Source: Minthousia sp045628125 (GTDB lineage Bacteria; Bacteroidota; Bacteroidia; Bacteroidales; Bacteroidaceae). Taken from it: a stretch of 30,500 nt of DNA. Shown here piece by piece: positions 15,607 through 23,730 of this stretch. Within the stretch, counting starts at the first letter, position 1. Every line of letters begins with the position of its first letter. The notes beneath the pieces are model-generated. The model worked only from the letters and a program-made list of their open reading frames with translations. It had not been told where the DNA came from and searched no databases. Location of the stretch: NCBI GenBank assembly GCA_045628125.1, contig JAZQPA010000107.1, positions 1 to 30,500 of the forward strand. The letters run 5' to 3'. The translations under genes and the position numbers were made by a program.

Positions 15607-16868
15607 TCCTCGTCGATCTCTTGTATTTTAAAACCTACCGATTTCAAATCTTCCCAATAATTAGGATAGGATTTACTTACCACCTCAGGATTGGCAATAC
15701 GAATCTCGCCAAATGTCATACAGCAGGGAGCAAACGCCATGGCCATGCGGTGATCCTCGTAAGTCTTAATGACTGGTTTCACTTTTTTACGATGTTTTCC
15801 TCGCTGCCACATCAGAGTGCCCATGCCATCATCACGCAAGTCGAAACCCAACTTGTAAAGCTCATTTTTCAAGGCCTCGATACGGTTGGTTTCCTTAATG
15901 TACAGACTCTCCAATCCATAGAACAGGAAAGGTATATCCAGCATACAGCATGTGACAACCATGGTTTGGGCAATATCAGGAATACTGGTAAAATCACATC
16001 GCAGCAACGATGTGGAAGGAGTTCTGAAATTTGCCTTCAGCAAATGACTCTTATCATCAAAAGCCACCATCTTCAATCCTTTCTCCAACAGATCGCGCAC
16101 TTCTCTGTCACCCTGCATACTCATAGAACTCAAATGGGGCAATTTTACCGATTTCAGGAATGGAGCACCAGCGCCGGATAAGGACAGAATCTCAAACCAG
16201 TAAGAAGCCGCACTCCAATCCGGCTCTACCGTATAGTTTTTCACCTCGTAAGGTTTTTGCTTACAATAAATGGTATTGCGGAACGACCAATCACATTCTG
16301 CTCCAAAATGATTCATCAGATTGATGGTCATATTGATATAAGGCAGAGAGGCAATGTTACCGGTCAGCGTCAGTTCCAATTCACCAGACAGATAAGGGGC
16401 AATCATCAACAAAGCGGAAATGTACTGTGAGCTGATGTCACCAGGCACCTCTATAGAACCGCCTTTAAGCTGATGTCCCACAATTCGAAGAGGTGGGAAT
16501 CCCTCATTTTTCTCATAGGTAATCTCTGCACCCATCTTGCGCAAAGCGTTAACCAGCGGAGCGATAGGACGTTCCTGCATTCGTTTGCTACCGGTCAGAA
16601 TATGGGTTTCTCCTTCCTGAAGTGCATAATAAGCCGTCAGGAATCGCATGGCAGTTCCTGCCGCACCAATATCAACAACTTCAGGATTGTCCTTCAATGC
16701 TGCCAACATAACCCTGGTATCGTTACAATCAGACACGTTGGAAAGCACAGCATTACTGTGAGCCAATGCACGAATGAGCAGAACACGGTTGCTGATGCTT
16801 TTTGAAGCAGGCAGATTAATTTCCTGGCCTTTAACATCCTGATCAGGAGGAGTTATCAAATATGTCAT
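15603..16868 (-). CDS. aroA: 3-phosphoshikimate 1-carboxyvinyltransferase (EPSP synthase)
   Basis: AroA joins phosphoenolpyruvate to shikimate-3-phosphate in the sixth step of the shikimate pathway. The 421-residue protein is of normal length. It has the substrate site LPASKSISNRVLLIRALA, then AGTAMRFLTAYYAL, the RMQERPI arginine, SSQYISALLMIAPY, the catalytic Asp in SIPDIAQTM, IKETNRIEAL and EDHRMAMAFA. The usual LGNAGT is shortened to IGAAGT. It is the first gene of a four-gene operon, with a -7 box 25 bases before the start. Confidence 0.96.
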   Translation of the reverse strand: MTYLITPPDQDVKGQEINLPASKSISNRVLLIRALAHSNAVLSNVSDCNDTRVMLAALKDNPEVVDIGAAGTAMRFLTAYYALQEGETHILTGSKRMQERPIAPLVNALRKMGAEITYEKNEGFPPLRIVGHQLKGGSIEVPGDISSQYISALLMIAPYLSGELELTLTGNIASLPYINMTINLMNHFGAECDWSFRNTIYCKQKPYEVKNYTVEPDWSAASYWFEILSLSGAGAPFLKSVKLPHLSSMSMQGDREVRDLLEKGLKMVAFDDKSHLLKANFRTPSTSLLRCDFTSIPDIAQTMVVTCCMLDIPFLFYGLESLYIKETNRIEALKNELYKLGFDLRDDGMGTLMWQRGKHRKKVKPVIKTYEDHRMAMAFAPCCMTFGEIRIANPEVVSKSYPNYWEDLKSVGFKIQEIDEE

Positions 16869-16893
16869 TTTACCTTTTCTTACTAATAGGTTG

Positions 16894-16927
16894 CGAAGTT
16901 ACAAAATAATCCTCTCTTCCTTTCAAA
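16894..16927 (-). promoter_or_regulatory. aroA operon promoter
   Basis: TAACTTCG on the minus strand (plus-strand CGAAGTTA, 16894-16901) with TTTG (plus-strand CAAA, 16924-16927) 22 bases upstream. The spacing is slightly long and the -7 box has one mismatch. Confidence 0.45.
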
Positions 16928-16941
16928 ATTCAAAAGAAAAG

Positions 16942-16973
16942 TTTGGTAATTGACGGGCAAAGCACTATTTTTG
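16942..16973 (+). promoter_or_regulatory. tRNA-Pro promoter
   Basis: TTTG (16942-16945), 20 bases, TATTTTTG (16966-16973), an exact match ending 14 bases before the tRNA. Confidence 0.65.
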
Positions 16974-16987
16974 CAACCGATTTAAGC

Positions 16988-17061
16988 CGGGGTGTGGCGC
17001 AGTTGGTTAGCGTACGCGTCTGGGGGGCGTGTGGTCGGCAGTTCGAGTCTGCTCACCCCGA
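16988..17061 (+). tRNA. tRNA-Pro (anticodon GGG)
   Basis: A full cloverleaf of 74 bases can be drawn. The acceptor stem CGGGGTG pairs with CACCCCG (17054-17060) and the discriminator is A. The D arm is GCGC/GCGT around AGTTGGTTA. The anticodon stem CGCGT/GCGTG encloses loop CTGGGGG, with anticodon GGG at 17022-17024. The T arm is GGCAG/CTGCT around TTCGAGT. CCA is not encoded. It reads CCC and CCU proline codons. It has its own promoter and terminator. Confidence 0.95.
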
Positions 17062-17064
17062 CTA

Positions 17065-17097
17065 AGAAAAAGCGTGTCAATCCGGCACGCTTTTTCT
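17065..17097 (+). terminator. Terminator after tRNA-Pro
   Basis: AGAAAAAGCGTG (17065-17076) pairs with CACGCTTTTTCT (17086-17097), 12 perfect pairs with a 9-base loop and a T run. It lies between the tRNA and the panE-like start. Confidence 0.9.
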
Positions 17098-17135
17098 GCT
17101 ACATTTCTACATTTATCAGTATAAAAGAGAACAAG

Positions 17136-18038
17136 ATGAAATACGCAGTTGTAGGTTGTGGTGCTGTTGGCGGTTACTTTGGAGCCAAGTTGTCAAAAGC
17201 AGGTAATGAGGTTCATTTCCTGCTACGTAGCGATTATGAATTTGTCAAAGAACATGGTTTGCAGGTCAATTCATGCAATGGTGATTTTCATCTGACCGAC
17301 ATTCCTGTTTACGACACCACATCACTCATGCCTACAGTTGATGTTGTCATCGTAGGTCTGAAAACTATCAACAATTACAAGTTGGAAACTCTCCTACCTC
17401 CATTGATGGACAAGAACACCATCGTACTGCTCATCCAAAATGGAATCGGCGTGGAGGATGAGATCCAAAAGATGTTTCCCTCGGCTCAGTTAGTGGCCGG
17501 ATTGGCTTTTATCTGTTCAGCAAAAACCAGACCGGGTGTTGTGGATCACCAATGCTACGGCAGCATTAATCTGGGCAACTATTCCTGCTCTGATCAGGAA
17601 AGATTCGAGCAGCTGCTCAATGATTTCCGTAACGCAGAGATTCCAACCAACAACGTGGAGTACCACGAGGCGAGATGGCGTAAAGCAGTATGGAACATGC
17701 CTTTCAACGGAATGACCGTTGCGATGAACACCCAAACCAACCATCTGCTGGCAGTGCCTGAGATGCGTCAGGTAATACGCAATCAGATGCTGGAGGTCAT
17801 TCACGCTGCCTGGGCATGCGGAGTAAAATCAATAGGTGAGGATTATGCAGACCAGATGATTCAGTTCACTCTGGATATGGTACCCTATTCTCCCTCCATG
17901 AAACTGGATTTTGACTTCCACCGAAAAATGGAGATAGAATACTTATACACCCGACCCATAAAAATAGCGTGTGAACACGGATTCACCATGCCACGGATGG
18001 AAATGCTGGAAGCTCAATTACGTTTTCTGGAACAATAA
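17136..18038 (+). CDS. Ketopantoate reductase family protein (PanE/ApbA-like)
   Basis: The 300-residue protein begins with a dinucleotide-binding motif (MKYAVVGCGAVGGYFGAKLSKAGNEVHFLLR). It has VDVVIVGLKTINN, then LIQNGIGVEDEI, and an ARWRKAVWNMPFNG helix with the catalytic-site Lys and Asn of this family. The C-terminal domain ends with MEIEYLYTRPIKIACEHGFTMPRMEML, close to the family's E-x-x-x-L-x-G-x-x-x region. PanE reduces 2-dehydropantoate to pantoate with NADPH on the way to coenzyme A; other family members act on related keto acids. The start is the ATG at 17136, because the frame further upstream runs through the tRNA gene. Confidence 0.86.
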   Translation: MKYAVVGCGAVGGYFGAKLSKAGNEVHFLLRSDYEFVKEHGLQVNSCNGDFHLTDIPVYDTTSLMPTVDVVIVGLKTINNYKLETLLPPLMDKNTIVLLIQNGIGVEDEIQKMFPSAQLVAGLAFICSAKTRPGVVDHQCYGSINLGNYSCSDQERFEQLLNDFRNAEIPTNNVEYHEARWRKAVWNMPFNGMTVAMNTQTNHLLAVPEMRQVIRNQMLEVIHAAWACGVKSIGEDYADQMIQFTLDMVPYSPSMKLDFDFHRKMEIEYLYTRPIKIACEHGFTMPRMEMLEAQLRFLEQ

Positions 18039-18076
18039 ATAATAAAAGGTGTACCGCTTGGTACACCTTTTATTAT
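18039..18076. terminator. Strong bidirectional terminator
   Basis: Two 17-base perfectly complementary arms (18039-18055 and 18060-18076) with core AAAGGTGTACC and a GCTT loop. It lies just after the PanE-like gene and before the stop codon of the converging RelA/SpoT gene. Confidence 0.93.
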
Positions 18077-18096
18077 ATGTAATCGGATTTATTAAG

Positions 18097-19980
18097 TTAT
18101 CGGACTCCAACTCCCTTCACCTCCTCAACACCTTCAATATGGTATAGATGGTTAAGTGCAGCTACCAGTTCCTGAACGGAATGAACAAAGAATGTCATGC
18201 TGCACTCCACAATCTCATCCTGTGTGGTAGTGGTCAGCGAATCAATGGAAAGATGCAGACGGTTACTGATTTCCTCAATCAAATCCATCAGCAGATGATA
18301 ACGGTCAATGGCACGGATAGCCACTGTAACCGGATACTGCAATTTAGGATCCTCCTTAAATTCAACGTTTACAATGCTGTCTCCCAATTGGGATGCCTGT
18401 TCGATGACAGCAGAGCAACTCTTACGATGCACTGTGATATGACCGTTTGGTTCCTTGAAACCGACAATGTCACCGCCAGGAATAGGCTGACAAATTGGAC
18501 AGCGGCTGATAGGAGTTTCCTTCTCCATACGTTTCATAACCTTACGGATAGATCGCTTTGCATTGTAAGTCACTACACAATCCAACCAATCCGGCTGCAC
18601 CTTAATGGTCTTGCCCATACCAATCTCCACACAATCACCTCTTTTCAAAACGGTTTTGACTGATGACAGACGACCATTGATGCGGGCAAACTTGGCATGC
18701 ATTCCGGTATAGGCATCCTGCTCGAATGCCAGGTCAAGAACTGTCGCTCCCTTTGGCAAGATAAATGCACGGCCATCTGGTGTAAACACCATAATATCAT
18801 CATAATACAAGGTAGATACGATGCTGTCCATGTAGTTACCCTCCAATGATTGGTTGGCCATGTCTTCCAGCACCATCTTGAAGCGCTTCATCCATGAAGC
18901 CACATTATTGTGCTCGTTCAGTTCGGCCATGCACCCTAACTTGGATACCTCAACCATCCGGTCAGAACAAATCTGTACATCCTCCCAGATGCCCTCATCA
19001 CTCAGCAGCATAACCTGAATACACTTGTAGGCATTTTCCTTAGCCTGATCAATCTGGTTATAGAAACTGTTTGGCTTTTCCTTGAATCGGTCAGTCAACA
19101 TGGAATAGATACGCAAACAAGTGTCCTTCTCTGATATATCCATTTCACTGCCGGTAAATGTCACACGGATATAGTAACGGTTGTCAACATGCTTGAAATC
19201 CTTATCTCCGGATTTCATCTTACGCCAGATACTGTACGGACGACGGTAATAAACCTCAGCATGGCCATAGATACCGTTCAGTTTCAAAATCTGATTCACC
19301 TGATTCAGGAAGGTCTGAATACGCTCGCGGTTCTCCTCCACATCATTTTTCAAATCCTTCTCGATATCCATGTACTCACCAAAACAACGGTATTTGAATG
19401 CCAGGTTCTCCAGATCGGTCTTAACGTCAAACAGACCCAGTCGGTTGGCCAATGGTGCATAGAAATAATCGGTCTCACCCGCAATCTTCATCTGCTTGTC
19501 AGGACGCATGCTCTCCAGAGTGCGCATATTATGCAGACGGTCAGCCAGTTTCACCATCAACGCACGGATATCATAATGCATGGAATCCAGCAGCTGTTTG
19601 AAATTATCAACCTGCTTGGATGCCTTATAGGTGGTCTTCTTCTTTTTGGTCACTACATTTACCAGGAAAGCCACATCCACGCCAAACAGATCTTCAATCT
19701 CCTCTGTGGTGTGCGGAGTATCCTCCACCACATCGTGCAGGAATGCGGTCATGACACTGTGCAGATCCAGCTTCAACTCCTCAGCTGCAATCAGCGCCAC
19801 TGCAATAGGATGAATGATGTAAGGATGGCCCGATTTGCGTCGCTGATCCTTGTGTGCCTCACGGGCAAATTCGTAGGATTTCTTTAGCTGTTCCATTTCC
19901 TCGGCAGTAATGCGAGGAGCCATCACATCAAACACGCGTTGTGCTGACTTTTGGATTTCAATGTCGTAATTCTCTTCCAT
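18097..19980 (-). CDS. RelA/SpoT homologue, hydrolase-type with degenerate synthetase
   Basis: The hydrolase half is intact. It has His57 in IIHP, His82-Asp83 in HDVVEDT and Asp147 in KLADRLHNM, the Mn2+ site that removes pyrophosphate from (p)ppGpp. The synthetase half (about 235-355) has lost expected residues. RYYIRVTF is preceded by weak similarity only, the GYQSLHT motif is NAYKCIQ, and the ExQIRT motif reads EDVQICS. A TGS domain (about 395-456), a Cys/His cluster (Cys494, Cys497, His518, Cys522) and a C-terminal ACT domain (about 549-624) follow. At 627 residues it is about 100 shorter than bifunctional Rel. It probably degrades the alarmone, a second homologue elsewhere making it. Promoter at 20008-20038. 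Confidence 0.9.
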   Translation of the reverse strand: MEENYDIEIQKSAQRVFDVMAPRITAEEMEQLKKSYEFAREAHKDQRRKSGHPYIIHPIAVALIAAEELKLDLHSVMTAFLHDVVEDTPHTTEEIEDLFGVDVAFLVNVVTKKKKTTYKASKQVDNFKQLLDSMHYDIRALMVKLADRLHNMRTLESMRPDKQMKIAGETDYFYAPLANRLGLFDVKTDLENLAFKYRCFGEYMDIEKDLKNDVEENRERIQTFLNQVNQILKLNGIYGHAEVYYRRPYSIWRKMKSGDKDFKHVDNRYYIRVTFTGSEMDISEKDTCLRIYSMLTDRFKEKPNSFYNQIDQAKENAYKCIQVMLLSDEGIWEDVQICSDRMVEVSKLGCMAELNEHNNVASWMKRFKMVLEDMANQSLEGNYMDSIVSTLYYDDIMVFTPDGRAFILPKGATVLDLAFEQDAYTGMHAKFARINGRLSSVKTVLKRGDCVEIGMGKTIKVQPDWLDCVVTYNAKRSIRKVMKRMEKETPISRCPICQPIPGGDIVGFKEPNGHITVHRKSCSAVIEQASQLGDSIVNVEFKEDPKLQYPVTVAIRAIDRYHLLMDLIEEISNRLHLSIDSLTTTTQDEIVECSMTFFVHSVQELVAALNHLYHIEGVEEVKGVGVR

Positions 19981-19985
19981 GGTAT

Positions 19986-20012
19986 TTTAGTGCTTGTAAA
20001 AACGGCACTAAA
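19986..20012. repeat. 8-bp inverted repeat over the RelA/SpoT -7 box and leader
   Basis: TTTAGTGC (19986-19993) pairs perfectly with GCACTAAA (20005-20012) around 11 bases. The right arm covers part of the -7 box of the RelA/SpoT-like gene, so it could be an operator or a leader hairpin. Confidence 0.4.
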
Positions 20013-20038
20013 TTACGGATTTTTAACGACCTGCCAAA
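20008..20038 (-). promoter_or_regulatory. Promoter of the RelA/SpoT-like gene
   Basis: TTTG (plus-strand CAAA, 20035-20038), 19 bases, TAATTTAG (plus-strand CTAAATTA, 20008-20015), one mismatch in the -7 box. Confidence 0.5.
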
Positions 20039-20049
20039 GTTTTTGGGGA

Positions 20050-20994
20050 CTAAAGCATGGAAAGATCCTTGATTTCATCCAGTTTGACCAGTTTGTTGAC
20101 AATGGCATAGATGGTCAGACCTGCAGATGAATGGATTTGCAATTTTCGGGCTATATTCTTGCGGTGAGTAAGTACGGTGTGAATAGACAGGCAAAGCACA
20201 TCAGCAATCTCCTTATTGGCCATACCCTTAGCCACCAGAATCAGGATTTCCTTTTCGCGTTTTGACAGTCCTTCCTCCTCTTCTTTCTGACTATCTTCCT
20301 TGTAAGTGGCCGAATGCTTGCTAACCTCTCGTTCCAACAGCGCCACTGCAGGAATGAACAAACGGTTTTCCACCAGATTGTGGTTACGGAGATCCTCCTC
20401 GGCAGTATAAATATCAAACAACACCGAATAGAATATATTATTATCAGCAGTGGTTGGGTAATAGCTGATGATGATGTTTTTCAGCTCCTTCAGTTTCTCC
20501 TCCACATCATCGTGATGACTGGCAAAAACATGAATATTGTAATTGCTGGTGAGTTTGTTGTTCAGCAGGCCATCCACATACACAAACACCTTTTCATTCT
20601 CGTATTGCATATGTTTGCGCACACCTTCCACAAAGGCATCAAAAAACTTTAGGATAAGAAAAGCTATCTCATTATTTACCGAACAGTCAATGCTGGAAAT
20701 CAATTTGCGACGGATATTTGGAAACTTAAAATCCAGAAAATAAGTATGTGCATTCTTCAGATAAGACACCAGTGTAGGAATCTTCAGGCATTCTATCTGC
20801 CCAGCTGGAATGTTTCCGTTGGCCAGAAAATTCACCACATCCAGAAAGGTCTGGGCATCGATTCCACTGTTTTGGCATACCTCCTCCACACTGCGGTCAC
20901 CGAATCCCAAAGACAGACCAAAACGACTCATTACCTGTAGCAACTTATAATCGTTACTGATTACGTCACTCATCTTATCTGACAACTGATACAT
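20050..20994 (-). CDS. Ric/YtfE-like hemerythrin domain fused to LuxR-type DNA-binding domain
   Basis: Residues about 8-60 resemble the N-terminal domain of Ric/YtfE/ScdA (DUF542-like), but the usual Cys-Cys pair is replaced (FGLSLGFGDRS). Residues about 75-220 form a hemerythrin-like helical bundle. It has His83, His128 with Glu132 (KHMQYENE), His160/161 with Glu165, and His205 with Glu209 (NHNLVENRLF). This matches, almost position for position, the di-iron ligands I recall for E. coli YtfE. An acidic linker leads to a LuxR/NarL helix-turn-helix (about 243-303, LSKREKEILILVAKGMANKE). Ric proteins act on iron and nitric oxide damage, so a di-iron, redox or NO sensing regulator is likely. It diverges from the cytochrome cluster at 21162 and probably controls it. 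Confidence 0.85.
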   Translation of the reverse strand: MYQLSDKMSDVISNDYKLLQVMSRFGLSLGFGDRSVEEVCQNSGIDAQTFLDVVNFLANGNIPAGQIECLKIPTLVSYLKNAHTYFLDFKFPNIRRKLISSIDCSVNNEIAFLILKFFDAFVEGVRKHMQYENEKVFVYVDGLLNNKLTSNYNIHVFASHHDDVEEKLKELKNIIISYYPTTADNNIFYSVLFDIYTAEEDLRNHNLVENRLFIPAVALLEREVSKHSATYKEDSQKEEEEGLSKREKEILILVAKGMANKEIADVLCLSIHTVLTHRKNIARKLQIHSSAGLTIYAIVNKLVKLDEIKDLSML

Positions 20995-20995
20995 A

Positions 20996-21075
20996 CCCTA
21001 AATGTTTAATACCTATTAATGATTATTTGCGTGCAAATTTAGTGCATTTTTCCCATTCTTACAATCCCTAAATGT
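20996..21075. repeat. 10-base direct repeats flanking the hemerythrin-LuxR promoter
   Basis: CCCTAAATGT occurs at 20996-21005, next to the start codon, and again at 21066-21075, just upstream of the -33 box. The copies are exactly 70 bases apart. They are candidate autoregulatory sites. Confidence 0.4.
21034..21064 (-). promoter_or_regulatory. Promoter of the hemerythrin-LuxR gene
   Basis: TTG (plus-strand CAA, 21062-21064), 20 bases, TAAATTTG (plus-strand CAAATTTA, 21034-21041). It is back to back with the porin promoter, 39 bases separating the two -33 boxes. Confidence 0.65.
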
Positions 21076-21103
21076 GGTTAAAATTTATACATTATTTTGG
21101 GTA

Positions 21104-21134
21104 TTGCACACTTGCGAGTGTCAGCGTACCTTTG
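21104..21134 (+). promoter_or_regulatory. Promoter of the cytochrome/imelysin cluster with internal palindrome
   Basis: TTG (21104-21106), 20 bases, TACCTTTG (21127-21134). The spacer holds a perfect inverted repeat, ACACT (21108-21112) TGCG AGTGT (21117-21121). A palindrome at this place would let a dimeric factor block or reshape the promoter; the divergent LuxR-type protein is the obvious candidate. Confidence 0.65.
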
Positions 21135-21161
21135 CAGTCGTAAAAATAGAAAACATTTAAA

Positions 21162-22502
21162 ATGATAAAGAATAACATTTTACAGAAAGGATCACTGCTG
21201 TTGGCCTTCATTTCATGGCCTTTCACCGTTTTTGCACAGGAGGCATCCGAACGTCCTTCCAGCACCGACGAATACAGCCAATATCAATCATTCCGTCTGG
21301 GAAGCTATGGCGAAATGGTCTCCAAATTTATGGATTATGGCAAGAACCGTTTCAACGGCACTTCTGCCGGTAATTCCAAGGAGAACCGTAATACCATTTC
21401 CATTCCTCGTTTTGTACTGGCTCTCGATTATAAGTTCAGCCCGAAATGGATTCTGGGTGCGGAGATTGAGTTTGAATCAGGTGGTGTAGGCCTTGAAACG
21501 GAATTGGAAAGTTCCGAGAATCTGGAATATGAAACCGAGATGGAAAAGGGTGGCGAAGTGGCTATCGAACAGTTCCACATCACCCGACTGATTCATCGTG
21601 CCTTTAATGTGCGTGCCGGACACATGATAGTCCCAGTCGGTCTTACCAATTCACACCACGAACCTATCAATTTCTTCGGCACCGTTCGCCCCGAAGGCGA
21701 AACGACCCTGCTGCCTTCTACCTGGCACGAAACAGGTTTACAGGTTTTCGGTTCATTCGGGCACGGATTCAGTGCATTCAACTATCAAGCCATGGTCACT
21801 GCTGGTCTGAATGCAGATGGTTTCGGCCGTGACCACTGGGTTGCGGATGGTAAACAAGGTCTGTTCGAAGAGGATTGTTTTACCTCACCTGCCTATGTGG
21901 CACGCTTGGATTACGTGGGAGTACCGGGATTGCGCATGGGGGCATCTTTCTATTATTGTGCCAATACGGCGTCCAATGCCGACAAGCCTTACAAATATGC
22001 CAAGTTTGACAAGGCTCCCATCCGTATCTATTCGGCAGATGCTCAGTATAAAAACACATGGATTACCGCCCGTGCCAATGTTATATATGGCGATTTAACC
22101 AACTCGGCTGGTATAAGCAGTGTTTCATTATCTAACAGTTCAAATTATCACCATGGTGCCATGCGCAAGGTGGCAAAAAATGCCCTCGCATATGGTGCTG
22201 AAGCTGGCGTGAACATAAGCAAAATGATTAAGGGAAATGTGCCTGTCATCTATCCGTTTGCCCGCTACGAATACTTCAACACACAAGAAAAGGGTGAAGC
22301 CGGACAAACTGTCGATCCCCGTTGCCAAGTCAGCAAGTGGGTAGTCGGTGCCAACTGGTTCGCACGCCCAAATTTGGTGGTCAAGGCTGATTTTTCTTCC
22401 CGACAGATTGGTACCCAAAGAATATTCGGCACTTCAAAATACAATAGTGAGAATGAATTTTCCATCGGTGTGGCTTACATCGGATGGTTCCTTAGTAAAT
22501 AA
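21162..22502 (+). CDS. Outer-membrane porin-like beta-barrel protein, first gene of the cluster
   Basis: The 446-residue product has a signal peptide (about 1-25, ending VFAQ) and then alternating amphipathic strands rich in Tyr, Phe, Gly and Asn. A GHMIVPVGLTNSHHEPINFFGTVRPE stretch like that of OprO/OprP-type porins occurs about one third in, and the end (FSIGVAYIGWFLSK) is that of a barrel, though the last residue is Lys. It has no TonB box or plug domain. It probably forms a passive channel for a small solute; which one is unknown. It opens the cluster under the palindrome-bearing promoter, with the imelysin gene 21 bases downstream. Confidence 0.75.
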   Translation: MIKNNILQKGSLLLAFISWPFTVFAQEASERPSSTDEYSQYQSFRLGSYGEMVSKFMDYGKNRFNGTSAGNSKENRNTISIPRFVLALDYKFSPKWILGAEIEFESGGVGLETELESSENLEYETEMEKGGEVAIEQFHITRLIHRAFNVRAGHMIVPVGLTNSHHEPINFFGTVRPEGETTLLPSTWHETGLQVFGSFGHGFSAFNYQAMVTAGLNADGFGRDHWVADGKQGLFEEDCFTSPAYVARLDYVGVPGLRMGASFYYCANTASNADKPYKYAKFDKAPIRIYSADAQYKNTWITARANVIYGDLTNSAGISSVSLSNSSNYHHGAMRKVAKNALAYGAEAGVNISKMIKGNVPVIYPFARYEYFNTQEKGEAGQTVDPRCQVSKWVVGANWFARPNLVVKADFSSRQIGTQRIFGTSKYNSENEFSIGVAYIGWFLSK

Positions 22503-22523
22503 ACAATTAAAAACATTTGTAAT

Positions 22524-23690
22524 ATGAAAAAGACTTATTTATGGGCTATGGCACTGGTTGCCAGCGCACTTACCCTTTCGGCTTGCAGTTCTGACGACAA
22601 GAATGAACAAATTACCCCTCCTAGTCAGGACAACAATCAGAACAACGACCCAGATCAGGAGGATAGCTTCAATATCGAGTTTAGCACTAAGAATGCCACC
22701 AGTTGGTGCAATTATATGACACAAGTTGCCAGTCTTCTTGAAGCCGATGCTGCTACCCTGTACAACAATTGGGAAATCAGTTTTGAGAATGGAAAGGCTT
22801 ACAAGGACTACTTCAAGGGCTTAGATAACAAGGAGGCACTGGAACAAATTTTGGAAGGTTGCTGTGATATTGCTGGTGAGGTAGGCGATGCCAAGATTGG
22901 TGACCCGTACCATCTATATATCCAAGGTAAGACTACCGAAGCTCTATATGCCGTAGAGTCTTGGTACAGTTGGCATTCTCGCGATGACTATAAGAATAAC
23001 ATCATTTCGGTCCGCAATTCGTATTTTGGCAGCCGTGATGAGAACATTGCAGAGGCATCCATGGCTGAACTGATCAGAAAAGCAAATCCAGAATTGGACC
23101 AGGAAGTTAAGGATGCTATTCAGGCGGCTTACGATGCCATTGATGCCATACCTCAGCCTTTCCGCAACAACATCAACAGTCGTGAGGCTCAGGATGCCAT
23201 GGAGGCTTGCGGTGAACTGAATGAGATCTTGGCTAAGACCAGCAGTTTTATTGACCAAACTGATTTGAATGAATCTGCCATGGAAGCAGTAGTGAAAAAC
23301 TACGTGGATAATGTGGTAATGCCTACCTATGCTGAATTAAAACAGAACAACAAGGCATTGGCAGACGCAGTTAAGGCTTTCGCTGCCAATCCAAGCAATG
23401 CACTGTTTGAAAAAGCTTGCGAGGCATGGCTCACTGCACGTATGCCATGGGAGACCAGTGAGGCATTTCTGTTCGGTCCTGTCGATGAATTAGGCTTGGA
23501 TCCAAACATGGATAGCTGGCCTTTGGATCAGGACGCTATCGTTAACATATTAAACTCAGGCAAATACGAAAACTTGAACTGGAACGATGGTGATGATGAT
23601 GATGCCATCGAGGCAGCACAGAGCGTACGCGGTTTCCATACCTTGGAATTTTTGCTTTTTAAGGACGGTAAGGCTCGTACCATTCATTAA
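22524..23690 (+). CDS. Imelysin-like (M75) lipoprotein, probably circularly permuted
   Basis: The 388-residue lipoprotein has lipobox LSAC with Cys21, followed by SSDD and an Asn/Gln/Asp-rich tether. The remainder is helical. The family signature GxHxxE appears as GFHTLE at 370-375 (His372, Glu375), only 13 residues from the C-terminus. In canonical imelysins (IrpA, EfeO) it lies in the middle. A circularly permuted form is known from Bacteroides ovatus, and this gene seems to be of that type. Imelysins are iron-linked, cell-surface or periplasmic proteins and are not thought to be true peptidases. The acidic residues after Cys21 suggest surface export. Confidence 0.85.
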   Translation: MKKTYLWAMALVASALTLSACSSDDKNEQITPPSQDNNQNNDPDQEDSFNIEFSTKNATSWCNYMTQVASLLEADAATLYNNWEISFENGKAYKDYFKGLDNKEALEQILEGCCDIAGEVGDAKIGDPYHLYIQGKTTEALYAVESWYSWHSRDDYKNNIISVRNSYFGSRDENIAEASMAELIRKANPELDQEVKDAIQAAYDAIDAIPQPFRNNINSREAQDAMEACGELNEILAKTSSFIDQTDLNESAMEAVVKNYVDNVVMPTYAELKQNNKALADAVKAFAANPSNALFEKACEAWLTARMPWETSEAFLFGPVDELGLDPNMDSWPLDQDAIVNILNSGKYENLNWNDGDDDDAIEAAQSVRGFHTLEFLLFKDGKARTIH

Positions 23691-23730
23691 ATAGAAAATA
23701 TTCCATTCCGTTTTCATTACACACTACTCT

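Noticed and set aside
16992..17135. A 48-codon N-terminal extension of the PanE-like frame
   Set aside because: It runs through the tRNA-Pro gene and its terminator. The dinucleotide-binding motif begins directly after the ATG at 17136.
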